Made by a program: the position numbers and the translations under genes. DNA of 64,000 nucleotides from Marivirga lumbricoides (GTDB lineage Bacteria > Bacteroidota > Bacteroidia > Cytophagales > Cyclobacteriaceae), in assembly GCF_014636295.1 (NCBI RefSeq), contig NZ_BMEC01000008.1, positions 248,001 through 312,000 of the forward strand, written 5' to 3'. Below the pieces are notes generated by a model. It was not told where the DNA came from. It saw nothing but the letters and a program-made list of their open reading frames with translations, and did no database searches. Of this stretch, positions 25,759 through 32,996 are shown in pieces (position 1 is the stretch's first letter; each line of letters starts with the position of its first letter).

Positions 25759-25848
25759 ATGCCTTGCGGTAAAAAAAGAAAAAGACACAAGATTTCAACT
25801 CACAAGAGAAAGAAAAGACTAAGAAAAAACAGACATAAGAAGAAGTAA
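25759..25848 (+). CDS. 29-residue AURKAIP1/COX24-domain (mS38-like) protein
   Basis: 29 codons, too short for routine gene calling but clearly real. It begins MPCGKKRKRHKIST and continues with the basic pattern HKRKKRLRKNRHKKK. This is the AURKAIP1/COX24 domain, whose mitochondrial form is ribosomal protein mS38 of the small subunit. Nearly every residue is Lys, Arg or His, as in a peptide that threads through rRNA. It lies 30 bp after the TPR gene and before RNase G, as in many Bacteroidota. A small ribosomal protein is the natural inference; it has not been shown from this sequence. Confidence 0.88.
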   Translation: MPCGKKRKRHKISTHKRKKRLRKNRHKKK

Positions 25849-25867
25849 TTTACTTCTTCTTTCACTT

Positions 25868-25901
25868 CCTTAAATTAGCTAATTTAAGGATTCTTTTTTT
25901 T
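25868..25901 (+). terminator. Rho-independent terminator between the COX24-like gene and rng
   Basis: A perfect 22-bp palindrome (25868-25889, half-site CCTTAAATTAG) followed by a T-rich run at 25891-25901. It closes the HU-TPR-COX24-like unit and lies only 25 bp before the TTG start of RNase G, so rng is expressed by read-through or from a promoter squeezed between. A near-consensus AATCTTTG ends at 25921, just before the rng start. Confidence 0.75.
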
Positions 25902-25925
25902 AGTTTTCACTTAAATCTTTGAGCT

Positions 25926-27479
25926 TTGAGCAATGAATTAATTATTAATTCAACTCAAAACGGAAGTCGTATTGCCCTTCTTAATGATAAAAATCTTGTA
26001 GAGATTCATTACGATAACAAGGAGGAACAATTTAGTGTAGGTGATATTTACCTGGGGACAGTTCGCAAAGTAATGCAGGGACTGAACGCAGCATTTGTGG
26101 ATGTAGGTTATGAGAAAGATGCTTTTTTGCATTATCATGATCTTGGCCCAAAGATAAATTCATTATTAAAATATACTAAATCTGCCACTACACGTAATAA
26201 CACCTCTTACAAATTAAGTAAGTTCAAACTTGAGCCTGAAATAGATAAACTTGGTAAGATATCTCAGGTTTTAGCAAGAAATAAACAGATTTTGGTTCAG
26301 GTTATAAAAGAACCAATTTCAACAAAAGGGCCCAGGCTATCCTGCGAGTTGTCGCTACCGGGCAGATACTTGGTATTAGTACCATTTGCCAACGGAATTA
26401 GCATATCAAAAAAAATATCCAGTAGTGATGAGCGAAAGCGTCTCACGAGGTTGATATCTTCTATAAAGCCTGAAAATTTTGGTGTAATCATCAGAACTGT
26501 GGCAGAGGGTAAAGAGGTTGCTGAGCTGGATACAGACCTAAGAAACCTTCTTGAAACCTGGGAAAAAGGGATGAAAAAGCTCCCTACAGCACAGCCTCGC
26601 GATAAAATTATTGGCGAAGTAGGTAGGGCATCTTCCATTTTAAGAGATATGTTGAATGAAACATTCGACAGCATCCATGTGGATGATGAGGACACTTATG
26701 CAGAAATCAAGTCTTTTATCCATAAAATGGACCCGAGTAAAGAAAAAATATTAAAGCTTTACAACGGTAGAAATAAGATTTTTGAGCATTTTGGCATTGA
26801 GCGACAGCTGAAGTCGCTTTTCGGACAATCTGTGAATGTTAAAGGTGGTGGTTACCTCATTATTGAGCACACTGAAGCACTTCATGTAATTGACGTGAAT
26901 AGTGGAAATAAATCCAGTACTGAGGATAACCAGGAAAATACTGCTCTTAATACTAATATTGAAGCGGCTAAGGAAATTGCTCGTCAGCTACGTTTAAGAG
27001 ACATGGGAGGTATTATAGTAGTTGATTTTATCGACATGAAGAATCCTGATAATAAGAAGCTTATTTTCAAGAATATGAAGGAGTTCATGGAAGACGATAG
27101 ATCTAAGCATACTGTATTGCCGCTATCCAAGTTTGGATTGATGCAAATTACACGCCAGCGGGTTAGGCCTGAATTGAATATTGTAACTCAGGAGAAATGC
27201 CCTACTTGCAACGGCTCAGGGAAAATTACTGCTTCAATTCTTATTTCGGATAAATTAGAGGAGGATTTAGATCTTCTTTTATTAAAACAAAAAGAGAAGT
27301 CTATTTCAATTTCTTTACACCCTTATTTATATTCATATTATACCAAAGGGATTATCTCTGCCAGAGTAAAATGGTTCTTTAAATATGGTAAGTGGGTCAG
27401 GTTGATAGAAGATAGTTCACTTGCTATTACTGAATACCATTTTATGAATGCAAATGAAGAAATTATAGAACTTAATTAA
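25926..27479 (+). CDS. rng: Ribonuclease G/E family endoribonuclease
   Basis: 517 residues from a TTG start (MSNELIINSTQNGSRIALL is the usual family N-terminus). S1 RNA-binding domain at about 38-125 (GDIYLGTVRKVMQGLNAAFVDVGYEKDAFLH), RNase H-like and 5'-sensor regions, then the catalytic aspartates in VIDVNSGN and IIVVDFIDM and the zinc-link CPTCNGSGK. It lacks the long RNase E C-terminal scaffold, so it is G-like in size. It cuts AU-rich single-stranded RNA in rRNA maturation and mRNA decay. A strong terminator follows. Confidence 0.96.
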   Translation: MSNELIINSTQNGSRIALLNDKNLVEIHYDNKEEQFSVGDIYLGTVRKVMQGLNAAFVDVGYEKDAFLHYHDLGPKINSLLKYTKSATTRNNTSYKLSKFKLEPEIDKLGKISQVLARNKQILVQVIKEPISTKGPRLSCELSLPGRYLVLVPFANGISISKKISSSDERKRLTRLISSIKPENFGVIIRTVAEGKEVAELDTDLRNLLETWEKGMKKLPTAQPRDKIIGEVGRASSILRDMLNETFDSIHVDDEDTYAEIKSFIHKMDPSKEKILKLYNGRNKIFEHFGIERQLKSLFGQSVNVKGGGYLIIEHTEALHVIDVNSGNKSSTEDNQENTALNTNIEAAKEIARQLRLRDMGGIIVVDFIDMKNPDNKKLIFKNMKEFMEDDRSKHTVLPLSKFGLMQITRQRVRPELNIVTQEKCPTCNGSGKITASILISDKLEEDLDLLLLKQKEKSISISLHPYLYSYYTKGIISARVKWFFKYGKWVRLIEDSSLAITEYHFMNANEEIIELN

Positions 27480-27486
27480 ATTATTT

Positions 27487-27526
27487 GAAAGCCCCATTAT
27501 TAAAATAGTGGGGCTTTCCTTTTTTT
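27487..27526 (+). terminator. Rho-independent terminator of rng
   Basis: A 10-bp stem (GAAAGCCCCA at 27487-27496 with its complement at 27509-27518) and a T run at 27520-27526. Strong, classical form. Confidence 0.88.
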
Positions 27527-27528
27527 AC

Positions 27529-28006
27529 CCCACCTTATCACGCTCACTCTTGAAAGCCTTTGCTCTTGGTTAGCCGTTTTTTAAATCCTATCCGGTATTT
27601 TTTCAGGTTCATCTAACAATAAAATATTACTGTTTTATAAGTGTATCTTTGTAATTTGATTTTCACAGTCAAATGTTATTTTCGTTGCTTAATATGCAAT
27701 TTTTAGATTATTATTCTGTTTTATGTCAAAAAATTGGGATAATTATGGAGATGCATTCAGATTTTTGATTTCTTGTAAGTAAGGATGATTGTATCACAAT
27801 CAGAGATACAATGACTGTTTAGGAGAATCTTAAATCTACAGTTTTGCCTGTTTTAATGGAGTAACAATGATGACACCATAGATTAGAGTATTTATTGAAT
27901 AAATCTTTAGAGAGAAGTCCTTATGGAGAGGCTTCAGCTGAAGAATATATGCAAAATTCCAGGTTTGCCCCCATAAATTGGAGCATTCTTAAGTGAAACT
28001 ATACAC
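27529..28006. other. Intergenic region with a promoter box, a 31-codon frame and inverted repeats
   Basis: About 480 bp between the rng terminator and the histidine kinase. Besides a TAnnTTTG box at 27644-27651 it holds a 31-codon open frame at 27673-27768 (MLFSLLNMQFLDYYSVLCQK...), a hairpin at 27788-27795/27805-27812 whose 5' arm can also pair as GATTGT-ATC-ACAATC (27787-27801), and a 12-bp palindrome CTTCAGCTGAAG at 27932-27943. It could be a long structured leader of the kinase gene or hold a short separate transcript. No larger gene is seen. Confidence 0.5.
27644..27651 (+). promoter_or_regulatory. Bacteroidota -7 box (TATCTTTG)
   Basis: Exact TAnnTTTG match, about 355 bp upstream of the histidine kinase start and 21 bp before a 31-codon open frame. 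No TTG is visible at the usual -33 spacing. Confidence 0.4.
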
Positions 28007-30220
28007 ATGAAATTATTAACGATTATAGATCTTAAAATAATTGCCCTTATAATTTCATCTGTGCTACATGTCCTCCCCAGCAAAGCTCAGGGAAATAAAA
28101 AGGTGTTTTCTGATTCTATTGCTTTTCAAAATTTTGATGGAGCATTATACAGAGCAAGCTCATACAACTATAAAGTTGCTGAAGATAAGGATGGTATTAT
28201 CTATATAGGCAATGAAAATGGTCTGCTTGAATTTGATGGAGCCAGCTGGTTATTGCATCAAACGAATAATTTTACCCCGGTATCTAATTTTAAAATTGTA
28301 GGGGACAAAATATATACTGTCGGAAATGATGAGATAGGATATTTCCAGAGAAATAGCTTTGGTAAAATGAAATATTACTCTCTTAGGAACAGATTTGATT
28401 CAGAAAAGGAAATTAGAGATGTTTGGTATATAGAGGAATTGGACGGAAAGGTCTATTTTAATTCTTATGCACGAACTTTAGTTTGGGATGGTGAAGTATT
28501 AAGAGCAATTGACTTAAAGGATTGTCACCTTTTCAAAGTAGGTGGTCAATTGATTTTCTCAGCTATTGATAAAGGAATATTAGTTCCTTATGGTGATACA
28601 GTTAAGTATATAAATTCTACCTTTCGATTTCCTAATGATGCCGCTTATGATATCGTAAAAGACAGTAAAAGCCGGTGGACAATATTTACTTCTGAATCTG
28701 GAATATACAGGCTGGACACAACTAATTTTACTACCTCTTTATGGAAGAGTGAGATAAACGATTACTTCTTGAGAAGAGACAGAGCCTTGCTTGCCGTGCG
28801 TCATTTTCACGATTCGCTATTCCTGGCAACTTCCTGGGAAAATGGCATAATAATATTTAATGAACAGGGAGAGATTTTGAAAGAGTTTGGGACAAATAGT
28901 TCGTTAAACACACCGTATTATAATATTCCTGTTGTTGATAGGCGAGGCAATATCTGGCTAGCCAATGCGCTGGGAATGAATTACATGAAATGGATCAGGA
29001 ATACTGAAAAGCTTGACTTCAAACCTCGAACACTTCTTCGTTATCTAACAGTTGAAGATAGTACTTTCTATGTACGAAGAAACGATGATTTCATAGATTT
29101 TTCGCAAAGTGGTGAAGAAGTAAGATCAATAAGTTTTCACTTTGCCACGCCAAGTTTCATTACTCAGGAGTTGGAATATTCTTACTATTTAGAGGGGTTT
29201 GATAAAGACTGGTCACCATGGAATTCGGAAACCAAAAAGGAGTACACCAATTTGAATGGAGGAGAATTTACATTCAGGGTAAAAGCTCGGCATCTCTATT
29301 TAAAGGACTTAGAAATTGAACCTTTTATTTTAACTATTAATACTCCAACGCCATGGTATTTAAATAAGTGGAACTACCTGATTCTTTCCGTTCTTTTCGT
29401 AGGTTTAATATTAGTTTTTATACGCTTTAGAACACAAAAGTTAAGTGCTAGAAATAAAAAGCTGGAGCTAATGGTAGAGCAAAGAACTTCAGAATTATTA
29501 ACTCAGCAGGAACAATTAAAGCTCACCAATGATGAACTCAAAACCATCAATATTGAATTGGACAATTTTGTATACAGATCATCGCATGACTTAATTGCCC
29601 CATTAAAATCTTTGCGCGGCTTAATCCAGATTGCTCAAAATGAAAATGATGCTGAGCTTCGGATGAGATACTTTGGTCTAATGAACACCAGCGTTAATAA
29701 GCTGGAAGATTTCATCAAGAGCATTATGGACTTCTCTACTAATTCAAAAAAACCTATAGAATATCAGTCCATTAAATTAGATGATTTATTAGATAGCATT
29801 GTTCATGATATTAAATACTATGACAATTCCGAGAAAGTCAAATTGATAAGGATGTATGATTCTGATTTTGAGATTTGTACTGACGTTAAGAGGTTACATA
29901 TCATTTTGAGCAATCTGGTAACAAATGCCGTTAAATATCATAATTTTCATCAGGATGCTGAGCCTTACATAAAAATATCTGCAGTCAAGAACACAGAGTA
30001 TTATGAAATTCATGTGGAGGACAATGGTCTGGGAATTCCCGAGGAGTTTCATAGTAAAATTTTTGATATGTTTTTCAGGGCTCATCAGGGTAGCCAGGGC
30101 AGCGGTTTAGGTTTGTATATTGTAATTGATACCCTGAACATCCTCAATGGAAAAATTTCTTTTACTTCGAAATTGAGGAAGGGAACAATTTTTAAAATTC
30201 AGCTTCCTTTGCCTGCTTAG
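28007..30220 (+). CDS. Membrane sensor histidine kinase with propeller-type periplasmic sensor
   Basis: 737 residues. Signal sequence at 1-28; a periplasmic region of propeller-like repeats to about 340 (EDKDGIIYIGNENGLLEFDGASW, DRRGNIWLANALGMNYM), a Y_Y_Y domain at about 370-445 (SYYLEGFDKDWSPWNSETKKE), one membrane helix at about 453-472, then a coiled coil and a complete kinase core: phospho-acceptor His527 in RSSHDLIAPL, N box NLVTNAVKYH, G1 VEDNGLGIP, F box FDMFFRAH and G2 GSGLGLYIV. This is the half of the hybrid two-component architecture common in Bacteroidota; there is no receiver or output domain. No response regulator is adjacent. It converges with a kinase homogue lacking ATPase, with 3 bp between the stops. 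Confidence 0.95.
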   Translation: MKLLTIIDLKIIALIISSVLHVLPSKAQGNKKVFSDSIAFQNFDGALYRASSYNYKVAEDKDGIIYIGNENGLLEFDGASWLLHQTNNFTPVSNFKIVGDKIYTVGNDEIGYFQRNSFGKMKYYSLRNRFDSEKEIRDVWYIEELDGKVYFNSYARTLVWDGEVLRAIDLKDCHLFKVGGQLIFSAIDKGILVPYGDTVKYINSTFRFPNDAAYDIVKDSKSRWTIFTSESGIYRLDTTNFTTSLWKSEINDYFLRRDRALLAVRHFHDSLFLATSWENGIIIFNEQGEILKEFGTNSSLNTPYYNIPVVDRRGNIWLANALGMNYMKWIRNTEKLDFKPRTLLRYLTVEDSTFYVRRNDDFIDFSQSGEEVRSISFHFATPSFITQELEYSYYLEGFDKDWSPWNSETKKEYTNLNGGEFTFRVKARHLYLKDLEIEPFILTINTPTPWYLNKWNYLILSVLFVGLILVFIRFRTQKLSARNKKLELMVEQRTSELLTQQEQLKLTNDELKTINIELDNFVYRSSHDLIAPLKSLRGLIQIAQNENDAELRMRYFGLMNTSVNKLEDFIKSIMDFSTNSKKPIEYQSIKLDDLLDSIVHDIKYYDNSEKVKLIRMYDSDFEICTDVKRLHIILSNLVTNAVKYHNFHQDAEPYIKISAVKNTEYYEIHVEDNGLGIPEEFHSKIFDMFFRAHQGSQGSGLGLYIVIDTLNILNGKISFTSKLRKGTIFKIQLPLPA

Positions 30221-30223
30221 AAG

Positions 30224-31786
30224 TTAATCCAATTCATCTATTTCGGCTTCCAAAATGTTTTTCAGGTTGTGAATTATCTGATCAAGCTCTATTGCACAGC
30301 TTTTTAAATGATTAAGGATGGTAGGGTCTAGAATGCCATTCTTTGAAAGCTCCAGCACGTTGATTAAACCCAAAACACTTGCTACAGGAGCCCTTAGTTT
30401 ATGAGAATTAAAGTAGGTATACTTTGCAATTTGTTTATTTTTCCTTGTAAGTTGTTCACTTCGTTGAACAATTTTTTCTTCCAGATTTTCATTCAGCGCA
30501 TACAGTTCTTTATTAAGATTAGCTAATTCAAGTGATTTTCTGGCAATTTCATTTTGCTTGCGCTCAATCTCTTCTTTTTGCGTTTTTAGTTGTTGATGTA
30601 CTTTTAATAAATTGCTTCTTTGCCTCCAAAGAACAATTATGAAAATAAATCCAATTAAACTAATCAGTATCAGGAAAATCAAAAACCGGCTCTGGGTTTT
30701 AATGTCGTTGGTAAGAATATTCTGCTCAAGCGCTAGCTTATAGTATTTATTCTCTCTTTGGCTCAATTCATATTGGATACTTAGCTTATTAATTTCTGAA
30801 CGTGTTTCTTCATTAAATATAGAATCTTTTATGGAAATGAATTTTTCATAATAAGAAATAAGAGAATCTTTACTTCCTTTGAGCTTAAAAAGTGCTATTT
30901 GATATTGATAGATCCGCATAAGTATATCAAGCGCATTTATTTGCTTAGCATCTAATTGAATTTCCTGTAAAGTAGTGGTAGCCAGTTGATAGTTTTGTTG
31001 CATAATGGCTAATTGAGCCAATTCTGCTTTAGTTTCAACAATGCTTCTTTTGAATTTCTCTGCTTCCCATATATCAAGGCTTTTATGAAAATAGTGAGAG
31101 GCTGAATCAAACTGACCTCGGTCTCTTTTTATCATGCCTTTGTATAAGTTAGCAAACCCCTGGGCTGTTCGATTATTTCTTGTAGTTCTGGAAAGGACTT
31201 TATCTAAAAAATACAGGGCACTGTCAAACTGGTCTTCAAGCATGTAGAGTTGACCCAGATTCACCATTATAAGCTGGGTATTTTGCTCCTCGCTTCTCAG
31301 GTGGCTCATCCTTATCAAAGCTTCATTTAGAAAGCGAGAAGCTTTTTGATAATCTTTTTGCTTTTTATAAGTTTCACCAATATTATTTAGCTGCTTTATT
31401 GCTTCAAATTCGTCTTTCCTTTCCTCGAATAATTTAAGAGCCTCAAAATAATCTTTTAATGCGGCACCGTAAATGCCCTGGCTCCAGTAATAGTTGCCCT
31501 TATAACTATGGATATGAGCCTCTCCTACCTTTTTTTGTTCAAAAAGAAGCTGGTTTTCCAGCGCTTTGGCGAAAATTAAAGCATCAGCCGGGGAGCTTAA
31601 ATTAAGTTTACTAGTTAATTCAAGATATGCTAATACTTCCTCTTCTGTAGTAAAGCTGACGGAATCTAATTGTAATTCAAGCAAATTCTTGAGAGAGTCA
31701 GGGTTCTCAATAGCATTTTCTGCCAGTATTCGGGGGAGATTACATGCATTTAATACAATGAGTATGGCAACAAAGCTAAGGTGCAT
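30224..31786 (-). CDS. TPR membrane protein with a histidine-kinase dimerisation domain but no ATPase domain
   Basis: 520 residues. Signal sequence at about 1-20, TPR repeats at about 75-330 (AHIHSYKGNYYWSQGIYGAALKDYFEAL, EAIKQLNNIGETYKKQKDYQKASRFL), a membrane helix at about 370-387 (FLIFLILISLIGFIFIIVLW), a long coiled coil, then an H-box at His462 (NSHKLRAPVASVLGLINVLELS). The chain stops about 60 residues after the histidine (HNLKNILEAEIDELD); N, G1 and G2 boxes are absent. TPR-coil kinases of this type in Bacteroidota are normally full-length. It may be a phosphotransfer or decoy partner of another kinase, for instance the convergent one, whose H-box helix is similar (DLIAPLKSLRGLI). No frameshift or remnant ATPase is visible downstream. 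Confidence 0.88.
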   Translation of the reverse strand: MHLSFVAILIVLNACNLPRILAENAIENPDSLKNLLELQLDSVSFTTEEEVLAYLELTSKLNLSSPADALIFAKALENQLLFEQKKVGEAHIHSYKGNYYWSQGIYGAALKDYFEALKLFEERKDEFEAIKQLNNIGETYKKQKDYQKASRFLNEALIRMSHLRSEEQNTQLIMVNLGQLYMLEDQFDSALYFLDKVLSRTTRNNRTAQGFANLYKGMIKRDRGQFDSASHYFHKSLDIWEAEKFKRSIVETKAELAQLAIMQQNYQLATTTLQEIQLDAKQINALDILMRIYQYQIALFKLKGSKDSLISYYEKFISIKDSIFNEETRSEINKLSIQYELSQRENKYYKLALEQNILTNDIKTQSRFLIFLILISLIGFIFIIVLWRQRSNLLKVHQQLKTQKEEIERKQNEIARKSLELANLNKELYALNENLEEKIVQRSEQLTRKNKQIAKYTYFNSHKLRAPVASVLGLINVLELSKNGILDPTILNHLKSCAIELDQIIHNLKNILEAEIDELD

Positions 31787-31843
31787 CTTACAAATGGGAC
31801 ACCTTAATTTAATTAATTTTGGATAAAAAAACCTAAATGGTCA

Positions 31844-32872
31844 TTAATTCTTTAAAACAATAGTTTTCAGAGTTTCTACCCAGGCTTCCTCGTCATTTAA
31901 GCTCTCCACCAAATCCCATTGCTTTCCACCAGCTTCAATAAAATCTTCTTTAAAGGTTTCCCCTACTTCAACAGTGGTTTCCAGACAATCAGCCACAAAA
32001 GCAGGAGAAAAAGCTAAAACAGAATGTTTTCCTTCTTTTGCTAAATCTTTTAGAACAATGTCTGTATAGGGTTTAATCCAAGGGTCATTACCTAATCTGC
32101 TTTGAAATGTTACTGTATAATCGTTTTCGCTTAAGTTAAGCTCTTTTGCTATTAACCTGGCGGTAAGAAAGCATTGAGCCCTGTAACAATACCTGTTTTT
32201 ACTGTGATATGTATTGCAGCATTTTCCCAGCTGACAGTAATTATCTACTGAGCCCTTTTTTATTTGCCTCTCCGGCAAACCATGAAAGCTAAAAATTACA
32301 TGATCATAAGATTGCTTTTCCAGATATTTGCGGCCTAAAGCAGCAAAAGTTTTATAGAAGCCGGGTTCCTCCACAAAGTTACTTACAAAGCTGATGTTAG
32401 GAATGATTTCCCAATCTTTCACTATCTCCATTACTTTATCCTGCACGGATCCGGTAGAGGCAGATGCATATTGTGGAAATAAAGGAATTACTATAATTTT
32501 GGAGACATTCTTAGCCAGAAGCTCTTCTAGGGCACTTTTAATACTTGGGCTTTGATAACGCATACCAAAAGCTACAACGTACTCATCTGAGAGCCTGCTT
32601 CTCAACATTTCAGTTACATCTTCTCCGTAAAATTTAAGAGGAGAACCTCTTTCCACCCACAGCTTTTTGTATTCAGCTGCCGATTTAGGAGCCCTGAAAG
32701 GTGCTATAATTAAGTTTACTAATAACCATCTGGTGATAAAAGGAATGTCAATCACCCTTTTATCCATTAAAAATTCACGTAAATATTTTCTAACGTCTGA
32801 AGTATTGGTAGAATCCGGTGTACCTAAATTGACAAGTAGAACACCTGTTTTTCCTTGAGTTGATTGTTGCAT
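31844..32872 (-). CDS. hemH: Ferrochelatase
   Basis: About 342 residues from the ATG at 32872 (MQQSTQGKTGVLLVNLGTPDS); in-frame ATGs at 32911, 32917 and 32923 are alternatives. Family signatures: GVLLVNLGTPDS, the catalytic His in IFSFHGLPERQIKKG and the SRLGNDPWIKPYTD region, then a C-terminal acidic stretch with VEVGETFKED. It inserts ferrous iron into protoporphyrin IX in the last step of haem synthesis. An internal cysteine-rich stretch (CQLGKCCNTYHSKNRYCYRAQC, split as CQLGKCC and YCYRAQC) is notable and could bind a metal or cluster. It lies between the kinase homologue and the GAF/PAS sensor on the same strand. Confidence 0.95.
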   Translation of the reverse strand: MQQSTQGKTGVLLVNLGTPDSTNTSDVRKYLREFLMDKRVIDIPFITRWLLVNLIIAPFRAPKSAAEYKKLWVERGSPLKFYGEDVTEMLRSRLSDEYVVAFGMRYQSPSIKSALEELLAKNVSKIIVIPLFPQYASASTGSVQDKVMEIVKDWEIIPNISFVSNFVEEPGFYKTFAALGRKYLEKQSYDHVIFSFHGLPERQIKKGSVDNYCQLGKCCNTYHSKNRYCYRAQCFLTARLIAKELNLSENDYTVTFQSRLGNDPWIKPYTDIVLKDLAKEGKHSVLAFSPAFVADCLETTVEVGETFKEDFIEAGGKQWDLVESLNDEEAWVETLKTIVLKN

Positions 32873-32996
32873 ATTGGCGTTAATAACCCTGTTTTGAAAA
32901 GTTTGTTTCATGTGCATATCCATATTTTAATAGTCCACATGGAATTCTCAATGGGCTTTTTACTTTTTTGTAATAAAGAGTAACTAGTTTAATCAA

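Noticed and set aside
30224-31786. Truncation of the TPR kinase homologue by a frameshift
   Set aside because: The plus-strand kinase gene begins 3 bp beyond its stop, and no N or G box motif occurs in any frame in that space.
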